The position numbers and the translations under genes were made by a program. Positions 23,155 through 31,072 of a stretch of 40,094 bases of DNA are shown in pieces. Position 1 is the first letter of the stretch. Every line of letters begins with the position of its first letter. This DNA comes from a virus: IMG/VR virus record IMGVR_UViG_3300027985_000569, positions 1 through 40,094 of that record, one strand, 5' to 3'. The notes below the pieces were generated by a model, which was not told the DNA's origin, ran no database searches, and saw nothing but the letters and a program-made list of their open reading frames with translations.

Positions 23155-24384
23155 TTATTTGTCGTATTTCTCGCGATAGTTAAGTCCCAAAGTGTTATCA
23201 ATAAGTTCGGTTGAGGCTTCCGGGTATTTGGCGTGAAGATAATTCCAAGCGGACGACCAAGTTATCTTATCGGTCGGATTGTTGGAAGACATTTTCATTT
23301 GCAAATCAGCCGCGTCGCTTCTGAAAGAGTTGATTTGTTTATCTTGATTATTGGCCGCTGTGCTTGCTCCCGGGGCCGCTCCCTGTCCTACAAAGATATT
23401 TTGAGTTGTAAGCTGTCCAGTCTTCGGGTCGCGAAGAACAACAGCAGAGTATTCTTTGCCTGACGCGTCGGTGTAATTGTTGGTAGTGACGATTTGTCCG
23501 CCCGGATTCTTGCTTTGGATTGTCTTGTAAAATCCAGCAGGAAGACCAGCCTGCAATTCGAGTTTCGTGATTTGTGTTTGTTGTGAAGAAGAAAGAGAAC
23601 CCCAACCGTCGGAATTTTCAGCGATTGCGTTATACATAACTTGAACATTGGCGCGGGCAATATCTTGCTGGCGCTCCTTGTCGCTCTTAATGCTTTCGTC
23701 AATTCCTTTGACTGCATTGATCATCGACATAGCGTTTCCGAACTTGGTGTCATAGTCTCCTTTGGCGGCGTCGTAATCCATTGACTTATATTTCATTATA
23801 GTATCAATGACGCCGTAAGCAGTATTTAATTGCCCCGTGATTGTAGTGATTTGGTCATTCAAAATCATCAACCTTTCATTGGCCGCCTTTTCGTGTTCCC
23901 CTACACGCCCCTCAACTACGTTTTGAGGCGTCATTCCTGATTTTGCTCCCTCGGCATTTTTATTCACATAGAATTGAGTTTTTATGCTATCAGCCTGCGA
24001 GTTCAAATCACCCAAAGAAGTTTCAAGTGCGTCGATTCCTTTGTCCTGTCTAAGTTGCAAATAACTCTGCTCGAAGTTCGGAAGTGCCGGAGCTTTCAAA
24101 TCTGCAATGCTGTATCCGAGCGCTTCCTTTGTGATGTCTTGATAAGTTTTCAATGATTTTCTAATATCGGTTGCGTTTGCCGATGTTGAAGTATCGAGAT
24201 ATTGCTCGCTGTTTATAAAATCCTTGGCGTCATTCAAATTATTAACCGACGAGGAAGAACCGGGAAATTTAGATTTGTCCTGCCCGGTTATAGACGCCCA
24301 ATACTCACGAGCGGATTGCCCCTTAACTGTTCGATCCGCTGTGTTGTATGTTTTACCGTTGTATTCAAAAGATAAATTGGCCAT
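23155..24384 (-). CDS. Probable internal virion or tail protein (409 aa)
   Basis: Not recognised by family. It begins MANLSFEYNGKTYNTADRTV, continues with Ser/Thr-rich and helical stretches (DIRKSLKTYQDITKEALGYS, then long helices over about 130-270) and ends with a part containing NNPTDKITWSSAWNYLHAKY. The long helices suit an ejection or core protein. It lies 21 bases upstream of the giant polyvalent gene and downstream of the fibre genes. Confidence 0.65.
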   Translation of the reverse strand: MANLSFEYNGKTYNTADRTVKGQSAREYWASITGQDKSKFPGSSSSVNNLNDAKDFINSEQYLDTSTSANATDIRKSLKTYQDITKEALGYSIADLKAPALPNFEQSYLQLRQDKGIDALETSLGDLNSQADSIKTQFYVNKNAEGAKSGMTPQNVVEGRVGEHEKAANERLMILNDQITTITGQLNTAYGVIDTIMKYKSMDYDAAKGDYDTKFGNAMSMINAVKGIDESIKSDKERQQDIARANVQVMYNAIAENSDGWGSLSSSQQTQITKLELQAGLPAGFYKTIQSKNPGGQIVTTNNYTDASGKEYSAVVLRDPKTGQLTTQNIFVGQGAAPGASTAANNQDKQINSFRSDAADLQMKMSSNNPTDKITWSSAWNYLHAKYPEASTELIDNTLGLNYREKYDK

Positions 24385-24393
24385 ATTCTTTTT

Positions 24394-24837
24394 TTATTTT
24401 TTAAACGACTTAAATTCTAAATCAAGAATGGCCCTGTTTTTGTTCAAAAGCCACATTGCAAACCTGCCAAAAAACGGAACTTTTCTGTGTGTCGGGAAAG
24501 AGATAACGATTCGACTTTCTAGCTTGTGCTTTTTAAGCAAAGCCTCGTTAGCTTTTTGATAATTTTCAACCGACTTTTTTATCTTGTCGATTTCTTTTTG
24601 TGTTGGCTGTCTCATTTGCATATTGTTATTTTTACTAATTATACCACATTTTTCGCTTTCTTGACAGTCGTTTTCGATTCCTAATATACCGAAAGCGTGT
24701 CGATTGAAAGCGCTTGCGACTGTCTGAACTATCGGGCGAGCTTCTTTCTTTTTATATTCTTGCGCCCATTTTATCAGTGTCGCGACTGCCTCAACTTCTT
24801 CCACTGAAAAACGATATTGTATATTGTTTTTCTTCAT
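24394..24837 (-). CDS. Unknown protein with possible internal start (147 aa)
   Basis: Not recognised. The N-terminal half (RFSVEEVEAVATLIKWAQEY) and the C-terminal half (from MQMRQPTQKEIDKIKKSVEN) are both helical and charged. The ATG at 24837 lies two bases after the stop of the fibre gene. An extended -10 inside the gene (24638-24646) and an ATG at 24621 would allow a separate 75-aa C-terminal product. The segment FFGRFAMWLLNKNRAILDLE is mildly hydrophobic. One or two products may be made. Confidence 0.6.
   Translation of the reverse strand: MKKNNIQYRFSVEEVEAVATLIKWAQEYKKKEARPIVQTVASAFNRHAFGILGIENDCQESEKCGIISKNNNMQMRQPTQKEIDKIKKSVENYQKANEALLKKHKLESRIVISFPTHRKVPFFGRFAMWLLNKNRAILDLEFKSFKK
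24638..24646 (-). promoter_or_regulatory. Possible internal extended -10 promoter
   Basis: TGGTATAAT on the minus strand, inside the 147-aa gene and about 17 bases upstream of an in-frame ATG at 24621. The -35 region is poor (TGTCAA). Its form matches the other extended -10 elements of this genome, but a chance match inside a coding region cannot be excluded. Confidence 0.35.
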
Positions 24838-24839
24838 AC

Positions 24840-26009
24840 CTATAACCAGTCAGTCTCTCCGCCGATATTAGTGATGAGACCGTCTTTCACTGTTATTTCT
24901 CTAAATTTTGCCCGGGAACTTTCAACCGCCGTCACGAAACCATACGGACCTTTGTTTACTCCCGAACTTCCGTCTGATGACATAAATGTCGATCCGCATT
25001 GTATATTTCCAGCCGCCCAAATATCACCGTTCGAAACATACATATTGTTGCTAGAATCCAAAAACATTGCGACTACGCTACCGCTTCCATTGAAAACATA
25101 GAAATTATTTCCTCCTCCGTCATAATTGTAATAAAGTGCTACTTCATTGTCGGCTCTAACGTGAATCGTGCTGTCTGAATCCAAGACCAAATAACCGCTA
25201 GTGTCCGAGGAAATATAAGCCTTGTTTGCGCTTCCATATCTGAAACGGATATATCCGTCATTTCCAATCCAAACGTCAACGCCTGAACCCTCATTCGCCT
25301 TGAAAGTGGATCCAGTGATTGAAGCTCCTGAAACCGTCCCCGAGAATGTTCCACTCGTGAAATTAACCGCTCCGGCCGATGATATTTTTATTGTTGCACC
25401 GGCATAAGTTGTTGAAGAACCCCACCACATATTACCGGAAGAATCAACGTGCCAAGCGTTAGACCCGACTGTAATTGCTCCAAGCGTCCCGGAAGCGGCC
25501 ACCAAAGAACCGCCAAAAGTTGCATTTCCTGAATTATCAATTGCGAAAGTGTTTGCTCCCGCTTTTTTTGCCAAAAGTCCTGTCGGAGAAATCCAAATCC
25601 CATTATCTGCGTCAGTCTTTATAGCAATTGCCCCGGAACCTGCGAAAGTGAACTCTCCCAAAATTGTTTTTGCTTGCGTGTTTAGAGTGGCCGAAACAAC
25701 GTAATTGATGAAATTTCCGTCTGCGTTTATGGCCCCGGCTAAAATATCGCCTGCTAGTCCATTGATCACGACGCTATTCAAAATCACGTTTCCGTTCATA
25801 TCGCAAGAAAAATCTGCGGCCGCAAAAGTATCAGCCCCTAACCACATACCGGAAGAATCAACCTTGAAAGCCGTTGCGCCTGCGCCTACCTGCAAATACT
25901 CGAAATTTCCATATTTCTGTTGACCGCCAGTTTGAGACGCCAAAACCGCCAAATCTTCGCTTCTTTGGGCGGGGTCCACATACGGCACATTTTCAAAAGG
26001 CGTTATCAT
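24840..26009 (-). CDS. Tail fibre or receptor-binding-type beta-repeat protein (389 aa)
   Basis: The protein is Gly/Ser/Asn rich with many short beta repeats, for example VDSSGMWLGADTFAAADFSC, IDNSGNATFGGSLVAASGTL and ISSAGAVNFTSGTFSGTVSG, each with a D/S-S-G-N/A turn. This is the look of trimeric beta-helical fibre shafts. The N-terminal 30 residues (MITPFENVPYVDPAQRSEDL) may attach to the particle. The C-terminus contains SSRAKFREITVKDGLITNIG, a segment often found at fibre ends. It starts at the base directly after the preceding tail gene's stop codon. Confidence 0.75.
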   Translation of the reverse strand: MITPFENVPYVDPAQRSEDLAVLASQTGGQQKYGNFEYLQVGAGATAFKVDSSGMWLGADTFAAADFSCDMNGNVILNSVVINGLAGDILAGAINADGNFINYVVSATLNTQAKTILGEFTFAGSGAIAIKTDADNGIWISPTGLLAKKAGANTFAIDNSGNATFGGSLVAASGTLGAITVGSNAWHVDSSGNMWWGSSTTYAGATIKISSAGAVNFTSGTFSGTVSGASITGSTFKANEGSGVDVWIGNDGYIRFRYGSANKAYISSDTSGYLVLDSDSTIHVRADNEVALYYNYDGGGNNFYVFNGSGSVVAMFLDSSNNMYVSNGDIWAAGNIQCGSTFMSSDGSSGVNKGPYGFVTAVESSRAKFREITVKDGLITNIGGETDWL

Positions 26010-27452
26010 TTAGTCAAATAGCACGCGAGCGTTGCGAATTTCCGGCGCGTCATTTCCGTTGACGGTCGCAATAATGCGAAATTTCACAGTCGCGGCTTTA
26101 ATTTTTATCGAGTTATGTTTTCTTAATCTTCTTGAATCATCTGTCATTGTTTTTACTGCGCTCCAACTTCCATAATTTTTTTGATATTGAAAAGTGATGT
26201 CAGTGTCTGTCGGCAGGCTCTTATAAAATGCCTCAATATCAAATTCTTTTTCTTCGTCCGGGTTCATTTCAATAACACGCGTCTCAAAATATGCTCCGTC
26301 AGTTTTGTTTGAATGGTCCAATTTATCAACTCCGCAAACTGTTCCGGTCGTCGTATCTTTCCAAGAAACATACATATCATATCCAGCCAAGACAATCGCG
26401 CCAATCTCTACGTTCGAGACGTTTCCGGTTGATATTGCATATTCAAAATTCAAAACGCTATTGTATCCAGCGCTATATTTTCCAATCGAATAAATACCTT
26501 GCGGGCAAGGATTTCCATTGACATTTGAAACTCCGAAAAGTGGAAGACCGAAACGATTTGCATTTGAGCCGGGATAAACTTTCGCCTCTTTTGCTCCGCT
26601 CCAATCCCCGGGTATTCTTCTTATTTGGTCGGCCGTATTTCCTCCGAAAGAATAAAAGTTGCCTTTCTTGCCTACGCTGGCCACCGCGTAATTATCAATT
26701 TTCAAAAAGGCGTTTGCTCCCTCCTCCGGCAAAGTGTCTTTTCCGGTGATGTGAGTTGACCAAGTATTCCAAAGCGCCAAGACTGTTTCAGTGGCAAAAG
26801 AAACGGTCCCAAATAAAATGCTAGTCGTGAAATTCATCATCGTGCTTATTCTGTGGCTTCCTGTCTTTACCTGAATGTTCAAAGCTCCGGTTGCTGTGAA
26901 AGTGTAGGCCTCGTCAATTGTGGCCACCTCATAACCGTCCCCGATATAAAGAACATCGCTTTGAATTTCCATTGGGTGATATTCCAAATCTCCAACCGAG
27001 AAAGATTGCCAGTTCAGATCAAGAGTTGTCCAACTTGCCTCACTTTCTGCATTGGTTGTTAAAATCCTATGGACCTTGTTTTGAGTGGCCCAAATAATAT
27101 AACTGCCGTATTCAATCGCTCCAAGACATTTGCTTTCTCCCGCGCTGGCCGCTGTCGTGTAGCAAAGTTCAACTGTATCATCTGCCTTAATTCTCCAAAT
27201 CTTGCCGGATTCTGCCGAGAACATATAAACCTCTCCATTTGAAGCATAAACTCCTTGCTTGCAAAGTTCTGTGATTGTGGTCCCTGAAATCTTGGCCAAG
27301 GCCTGATTTGGGACCATAAGTCCCGGTGTTCCGTGAATGTTGAAACCGACTAGCTTTGAGACGCTGTTTTCAATTCCAAGATAATCGCTGTCGGATATAC
27401 CGCCAAGGACGATGTTTTTTATTTCGATGACATTTCTTTCTGTTGCTGGCAT
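26010..27452 (-). CDS. Tail protein, beta-propeller-like (480 aa)
   Basis: Residues about 50-400 contain repeated beta blades such as GVYASNGEVYMFSAESGKIW, EYGSYIIWATQNKVHRIL and NYAVASVGKKGNFYSFGGNT, which suggests a propeller domain like those of podoviral nozzle/tubular proteins. The last 90 residues (from MNPDEEKEFDIEAFYKSLPT) look like an immunoglobulin-like or receptor-contact domain. The assignment is by composition and position. No catalytic residues are evident. An unusual GC-rich hairpin lies in its leader. Confidence 0.65.
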   Translation of the reverse strand: MPATERNVIEIKNIVLGGISDSDYLGIENSVSKLVGFNIHGTPGLMVPNQALAKISGTTITELCKQGVYASNGEVYMFSAESGKIWRIKADDTVELCYTTAASAGESKCLGAIEYGSYIIWATQNKVHRILTTNAESEASWTTLDLNWQSFSVGDLEYHPMEIQSDVLYIGDGYEVATIDEAYTFTATGALNIQVKTGSHRISTMMNFTTSILFGTVSFATETVLALWNTWSTHITGKDTLPEEGANAFLKIDNYAVASVGKKGNFYSFGGNTADQIRRIPGDWSGAKEAKVYPGSNANRFGLPLFGVSNVNGNPCPQGIYSIGKYSAGYNSVLNFEYAISTGNVSNVEIGAIVLAGYDMYVSWKDTTTGTVCGVDKLDHSNKTDGAYFETRVIEMNPDEEKEFDIEAFYKSLPTDTDITFQYQKNYGSWSAVKTMTDDSRRLRKHNSIKIKAATVKFRIIATVNGNDAPEIRNARVLFD

Positions 27453-27475
27453 AAATTTTTTTGATTACTAATTGG

Positions 27476-27539
27476 TCGGCAGAGGGGAGGAGGCCGACGT
27501 ATGTTTTACGCGGGCCTTTCGGTTCCCTCCCCTCGCCGA
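27476..27539. other. Long GC-rich stem-loop in the leader of the tail gene
   Basis: TCGGC-a-GAGGGGAGG (27476-27490) pairs with CCTCCCCTCGCCGA (27526-27539), 14 base pairs with one bulge. Inside, AGGCC (27491-27495) pairs with GGCCT (27513-27517), with CGTA/TACG beyond. The surroundings are AT-rich. No T-run follows on the minus strand, so it is not a simple terminator. The remainder of 27453-27609 holds no convincing gene. Confidence 0.8.
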
Positions 27540-27609
27540 TAGTGGTAAGTCTTTTAATTTTGGCGATCCAGTCAATTCTCTTGTGCTTTAGCGCACTTTG
27601 CTTTGTCGC

Positions 27610-27783
27610 CTACCAGAGACCTACCGGAAAACTGGCGTTAATCTGTTGTAATTCGTAAGATGTCAAAATTGTTTTGAGGCTTGCGCAAATCGTCTTTCTC
27701 TTTTCGAGGTTGACTTTTATGCACTTCCTCTTTGCCCTTTTTCTCGGAATATATTTCTTTTTCTTTTCACAATAGAACTCCAT
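27610..27783 (-). CDS. Small basic protein (57 aa)
   Basis: Hidden small gene with a strong ribosome site, GGGAGG six bases ahead of the ATG, overlapping the end of the zinc-protein gene by 17 bases. It begins MEFYCEKKKKYIPRKRAKRK and ends SFPVGLW. Its high Lys/Arg content suggests nucleic-acid contact. The frame stays open for more than 70 codons after its TAG. Function unknown. Confidence 0.6.
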   Translation of the reverse strand: MEFYCEKKKKYIPRKRAKRKCIKVNLEKRKTICASLKTILTSYELQQINASFPVGLW

Positions 27784-27964
27784 TCCCGGCCTCCCTTATT
27801 TTCCTGTTAAGCTCTCGCACGACCGGATAGCAAGGCTCACAAATCCCGTGGGTTTCGTCCTCTGACTGCGAACAATTATTGTCGCAATCCGGTCCACAAA
27901 CCTTGCTCTCCGTTCCTACTACGCAACCAAATTTCTTTTTGCAGTAGATACAAATTCGTTTCAT
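27767..27964 (-). CDS. Cysteine-rich zinc protein (65 aa)
   Basis: It starts MKRICIYCKKKFGCVVG, followed by CGPDCDNNC and a HGICEPC motif of the kind found in short bacterial and phage zinc proteins (HGICxxC). At least eight cysteines are present. A good Shine-Dalgarno sequence (GGGAGGTGTCAG before ATG) is unusual for this genome. The function is unknown. Confidence 0.75.
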   Translation of the reverse strand: MKRICIYCKKKFGCVVGTESKVCGPDCDNNCSQSEDETHGICEPCYPVVRELNRKIREAGNGVLL

Positions 27965-27990
27965 CTGACACCTCCCGAATTTTTAAAGGA

Positions 27991-28275
27991 CTACTTCTTT
28001 ATCCACTCCTTGAACGTATAAATTGCCCCTGAAATTATCCCTATTGTCGTAATTATAAAAACGGCCATAATGCCTAATTCCCTGCCTTTTTTGAAAAAAA
28101 TCCTCCAATTCATCACGTCATTAAATGACGGCTCAATATGTGCAAATTTTTCGTGAATCTCTTTTATCATTTCGATTGCGCCCTTTTCTCCTTTCATTGG
28201 ATCGCCAAATAAAGCTCGATTGTGAGCCTCGATGTATTTTGCTTGAACGCAGTAATGCTTTTGTTCCTGTTCCAT
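27991..28275 (-). CDS. Coiled-coil protein with C-terminal membrane span (94 aa)
   Basis: Residues 1-65 are polar and helical (KGAIEMIKEIHEKFAHIEPS). Residues 68-87 (LGIMAVFIITTIGIISGAIY) form one membrane span, and the end KEWIKK is basic. This layout resembles XhlA-like holin accessory proteins. It lies within the virion genes rather than next to the endolysin, so a structural or injection role is also possible. Confidence 0.65.
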   Translation of the reverse strand: MEQEQKHYCVQAKYIEAHNRALFGDPMKGEKGAIEMIKEIHEKFAHIEPSFNDVMNWRIFFKKGRELGIMAVFIITTIGIISGAIYTFKEWIKK

Positions 28276-28286
28276 TTTTTATTTTG

Positions 28287-28496
28287 TTATTTAATTATTG
28301 CGTCATTCCCCTCGTCTTTCTCCTCCGCATTTTCGCAGTGGTTTGGACCAAAGAAATAATTTATTAACTCCTCAATTTTTGAGCCGTGATAATTCTTTCC
28401 GACCCTGCTTGAAATTGTTTCGTCCGGGTCCCCTCCCAAAATGGTATTTGCCAGTTGGTCAAGCGAGATTAAAATGTTTCTGATGTATTTAGACAT
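28287..28496 (-). CDS. Conserved-type small phage protein with GGDPDETISSR motif (69 aa)
   Basis: It begins MSKYIRNILISLDQLANTIL, followed by GGDPDETISSRVGKNY and FFGPNHCENA. A G-G-x-P-D-E-T-x-S-S-R motif with a downstream H-C pair occurs in short proteins of unknown function in many phages, commonly near lysis or tail genes (from memory, not a search). A reading from 28532 overlaps the upstream gene, so the ATG at 28496, five bases after its stop, is preferred. Confidence 0.75.
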   Translation of the reverse strand: MSKYIRNILISLDQLANTILGGDPDETISSRVGKNYHGSKIEELINYFFGPNHCENAEEKDEGNDAIIK

Positions 28497-28501
28497 AATT
28501 T

Positions 28502-29038
28502 TTATGTTTGTGAACGATTTACTTGGCTCCATTCGTCGCCGTCATTTGTTCTGGCAACTTGCGTGAAACCGCTTCCGTCATTGGTCCTTGATTGCTGGGT
28601 CCAGTCTCCCCCGTCGTTTGTTCTAGCCACCTTTGACCAAATCCTAATTTTTCTTAATAATGTGAAACTCTTAACGATAAAATCTCTAATTGTTCTTTTC
28701 AGTGTGATTGATTTCTGAACGAATCCGTTTAAGGCTCTTATCAAGGTATATGTCTGAACAGCAAATTGCCTAATTGTCCTTTTGATTGTCGATGTCTGAA
28801 TGATGAAATTTCTGATTGTCCGTTTCAATGTCCAAGAGTTCAAAACAAATTCCCGAATCGTCCTTTTTAGCGTGAATGTAAGCGGTGTGATGTAATTATA
28901 AATTGCTCTTTTTATCGTGCTTGTTGATGAAACATAGGCTCTAATCGTCCTTTTTAAAACAAATGTCGCGATAGCATAAAGCACGCTTGTTCCTGTGGCT
29001 CCATATTCAGTTGATCCGTAAGTATTGCCTCCATACAT
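28502..29038 (-). CDS. Repeat protein: eight 14-residue TLKRTIRxFI repeats plus three 12-residue ARTNDG repeats (178 aa)
   Basis: After MYGGNTYGSTEYGATGTS comes a series of about eight units of 13-15 residues with the core T-[LI]-K-R-T-I-R-x-F-[IV]. Three units of about 12 residues follow with the core R-T-N-D-G-x-x-[WF]-[TS]-Q (SKVARTNDGGDWTQ, QSRTNDGSGFTQ, VARTNDGDEWSQ). Alternating hydrophobic and basic residues suggest a beta-solenoid or fibre-like stack with a charged ladder. The family is not recognised. It lies between the LamG protein and the 69-aa protein, so a virion surface or host-contact role is inferred. Confidence 0.8.
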   Translation of the reverse strand: MYGGNTYGSTEYGATGTSVLYAIATFVLKRTIRAYVSSTSTIKRAIYNYITPLTFTLKRTIREFVLNSWTLKRTIRNFIIQTSTIKRTIRQFAVQTYTLIRALNGFVQKSITLKRTIRDFIVKSFTLLRKIRIWSKVARTNDGGDWTQQSRTNDGSGFTQVARTNDGDEWSQVNRSQT

Positions 29039-29042
29039 AAAT

Positions 29043-29798
29043 TTAAACGCTAACCAATCCCGGAGTTCTTTTTCTTCCGCGATAGTTTGTTAGGTAATTT
29101 ACAACTTGAAAATCATATAAACTTAATGCTTCTGCGGCAGTTAGTCCTCTTGACCAATACGCGAAATCATCACCTTTTGCGGCGTTTGCTCCAGAATTAA
29201 AAGATTGATTAGTATTGTCCGTCCTGCTTAGTAGATAAGCCGCTTGAGATACCGGTATATTATAGCTGTCGCTAAATTGTTTAACTAGAGAACCATTGTA
29301 ATATACATAGCAAACACCTGAAATCCTTGTGAAAACAATGTGCGTCCAAGTGTCGTATAAAGACGACGCGCTAGGAGTAGTAACAAATTGTTGACTATCA
29401 TTTCTAAGTCTGAATACTATAGAATTTCCACCACCATTAACATTTAATGGATCAAAAAATATAGTTGGCCCTGCATATACTCCACTGTTATAAAATGAAC
29501 CAAAAATCATAGGATAATGTGTCGCGACCGGTGCTTTTGGGTTTAACCAAAAAGATACAGCAAAATCACCTGTGCCTATCGTTCCGGCGACTGTTACTGG
29601 TATTGATATTCCACACGGATTGCCATTTGTTATTGCTCCTTGCCTAAACTTTCCGTATGATGTACCAAAAAGTAAAGACAATGATGTCCCATTCCTTGAA
29701 TTTCCCGATATATCGTTGGCGTCTCCCTCTAGAGGATAATAAGCCTCGAGATATGGGTCCTTAAATAATGGATGATCTAGTAATTCTATTTGAGACAT
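29043..29798 (-). CDS. LamG/concanavalin-like virion protein (251 aa)
   Basis: Residues about 15-230 show the LamG-like jelly-roll: LEAYYPLEGDANDISGNSRN at the start, FAVSFWLNPKAP, SLYDTWTHIVFTRISGVCYV, YYNGSLVKQFSDSYNIPV and a closing DDFAYWSRGLTAAEALSLYD. Such domains bind glycans and are common on phage heads and tails. The start is 5 bases after the previous stop. It probably decorates the particle or aids adsorption. Confidence 0.85.
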   Translation of the reverse strand: MSQIELLDHPLFKDPYLEAYYPLEGDANDISGNSRNGTSLSLLFGTSYGKFRQGAITNGNPCGISIPVTVAGTIGTGDFAVSFWLNPKAPVATHYPMIFGSFYNSGVYAGPTIFFDPLNVNGGGNSIVFRLRNDSQQFVTTPSASSLYDTWTHIVFTRISGVCYVYYNGSLVKQFSDSYNIPVSQAAYLLSRTDNTNQSFNSGANAAKGDDFAYWSRGLTAAEALSLYDFQVVNYLTNYRGRKRTPGLVSV

Positions 29799-29803
29799 TT
29801 TTT

Positions 29804-30163
29804 TTAATCACTTATTCTATTTACAAAACCACTAACCATAACAACATTTGTTACGGAACAATATGCTCTAACTACACTTCCATTTTGCAAAATCAATCCC
29901 GGACACACAAGTTGCAATCCTGAAAGAGCTGGGATAACAACAGAAATTATATCATCCGGTGAAGTCGTACCTCCTAATTGAATATAAAGAGTTCTGGCTG
30001 TAGAATCACTGTTATACGCCCATAACCAAAGTTCGTCATAAGTTCCGTCTGTCGTCCCAGATACTGAAGTATGTACTGTTGTACCCGGGGACGCGGTCGC
30101 GGCGACTTTTATCTGTTTACCGTCCGTTGAACCGCTTAATTTTCTTTTTACTGCTGTTGGCAT
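29804..30163 (-). CDS. Small beta-rich virion protein (119 aa)
   Basis: Thr/Ser/Gly-rich beta protein: MPTAVKRKLSGSTDGKQIKV, then ELWLWAYNSDSTARTLYIQL and PDDIISVVIPALSGLQLVCP. The pattern matches small jelly-roll-like virion proteins. It is one of a series of genes of this type with short intergenic gaps. The exact site in the particle is unknown. Confidence 0.7.
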   Translation of the reverse strand: MPTAVKRKLSGSTDGKQIKVAATASPGTTVHTSVSGTTDGTYDELWLWAYNSDSTARTLYIQLGGTTSPDDIISVVIPALSGLQLVCPGLILQNGSVVRAYCSVTNVVMVSGFVNRISD

Positions 30164-30177
30164 AATTTTTTATATTA

Positions 30178-30525
30178 CTAATTAAATACTTGATTAACTA
30201 GGAAATCCAAACCTCTCATATCTCTTGCAGTGAAGACCGCGGAAACTTCTTTTGTCCCTGCCGAGAAATTCACCAATGAGCCTGAATTGCTAGAAGCAAA
30301 GACCGTCACCCTTGTTAGTGTTGTCCCGCTGGCCGTAAAAATACCCTCCCCGACTTCCCACTCCGATTGATCAGAATTTGCAATCAAATATCTAACCGTG
30401 TAGCCGTCAGCAATGTTGCCGGAAAAGATACGAAAACCTGTCGGGGCTGTTCCGTTTAAGGTTATTGTCCCGGTCCCCGTTGTGGTTGTTTGTTCTTTTA
30501 CTCTGTCAACTCTTGCTATTGGCAT
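30178..30525 (-). CDS. Beta-rich phage virion protein (115 aa)
   Basis: It begins MPIARVDRVKEQTTTTGTGT and contains WEVGEGIFTASGTTLTRVTV, a segment common to many phage tail or fibre-associated proteins (DRVKETT...GTxTxxLxG...YxIAxxxxxEWEVGxGxY). No enzymatic motif. Likely a structural protein of the head-tail region or fibre base. Confidence 0.75.
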   Translation of the reverse strand: MPIARVDRVKEQTTTTGTGTITLNGTAPTGFRIFSGNIADGYTVRYLIANSDQSEWEVGEGIFTASGTTLTRVTVFASSNSGSLVNFSAGTKEVSAVFTARDMRGLDFLVNQVFN

Positions 30526-30543
30526 ATTTTTTCAATTAAATTA

Positions 30544-31047
30544 TTAGGCTTGCGTTTCGCCTTTTACTCCGATTATAAGCGAATCATCGACCGCCTCTGT
30601 TCCTGCTGTGATTGTGTATTCAATCCAAATCGCTTTTGTTTCTCCCGGAGCCAAATCACCCAAGCTCAAACCGTTGGCATATCCGTCAGCCGTTGAGAAA
30701 GTCGGTCCAACCGGTGCAGTGTCTTCATTCGCAATTGTTTCAATTGGAGAACCTGTTTCATCTGCCAAGGCTATTTTCGCGTTGGTTGTCAGCGATGTTG
30801 TGTTCGTGTCGATATAAACCTTTGGATTGGTCAATGTCAAAGTCGCGTGAGTATTCTTGATATACACCGCGCGATATTTGACCGAACCGGCGTCAACCTC
30901 CGAAGCGGAAGCCAAGGCAAAAAGATTGTTTAAAGAATTATCGACCAATTCAGTTGTCGAAATAGCGTCTCCCAAAGCGGCATTTGGGTCGCTGTTTCCA
31001 GCACCTCCCGAGAGGTAGATTTTGATGTCTGTTGCTACGATTGGCAT
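30544..31047 (-). CDS. Beta-rich virion protein (167 aa)
   Basis: It begins MPIVATDIKIYLSGGAGNSD, followed by KYRAVYIKNTHATLTLTNPK and LAPGETKAIWIEYTITAGTE, a two-sheet sandwich pattern seen in phage virion proteins that carry LSGGxxNxDPxxxLG near the start. Function in the virion is inferred from neighbours. No catalytic residues. Confidence 0.72.
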   Translation of the reverse strand: MPIVATDIKIYLSGGAGNSDPNAALGDAISTTELVDNSLNNLFALASASEVDAGSVKYRAVYIKNTHATLTLTNPKVYIDTNTTSLTTNAKIALADETGSPIETIANEDTAPVGPTFSTADGYANGLSLGDLAPGETKAIWIEYTITAGTEAVDDSLIIGVKGETQA

Positions 31048-31072
31048 ATTTTTGTTGTTTTAATTAAATTAT

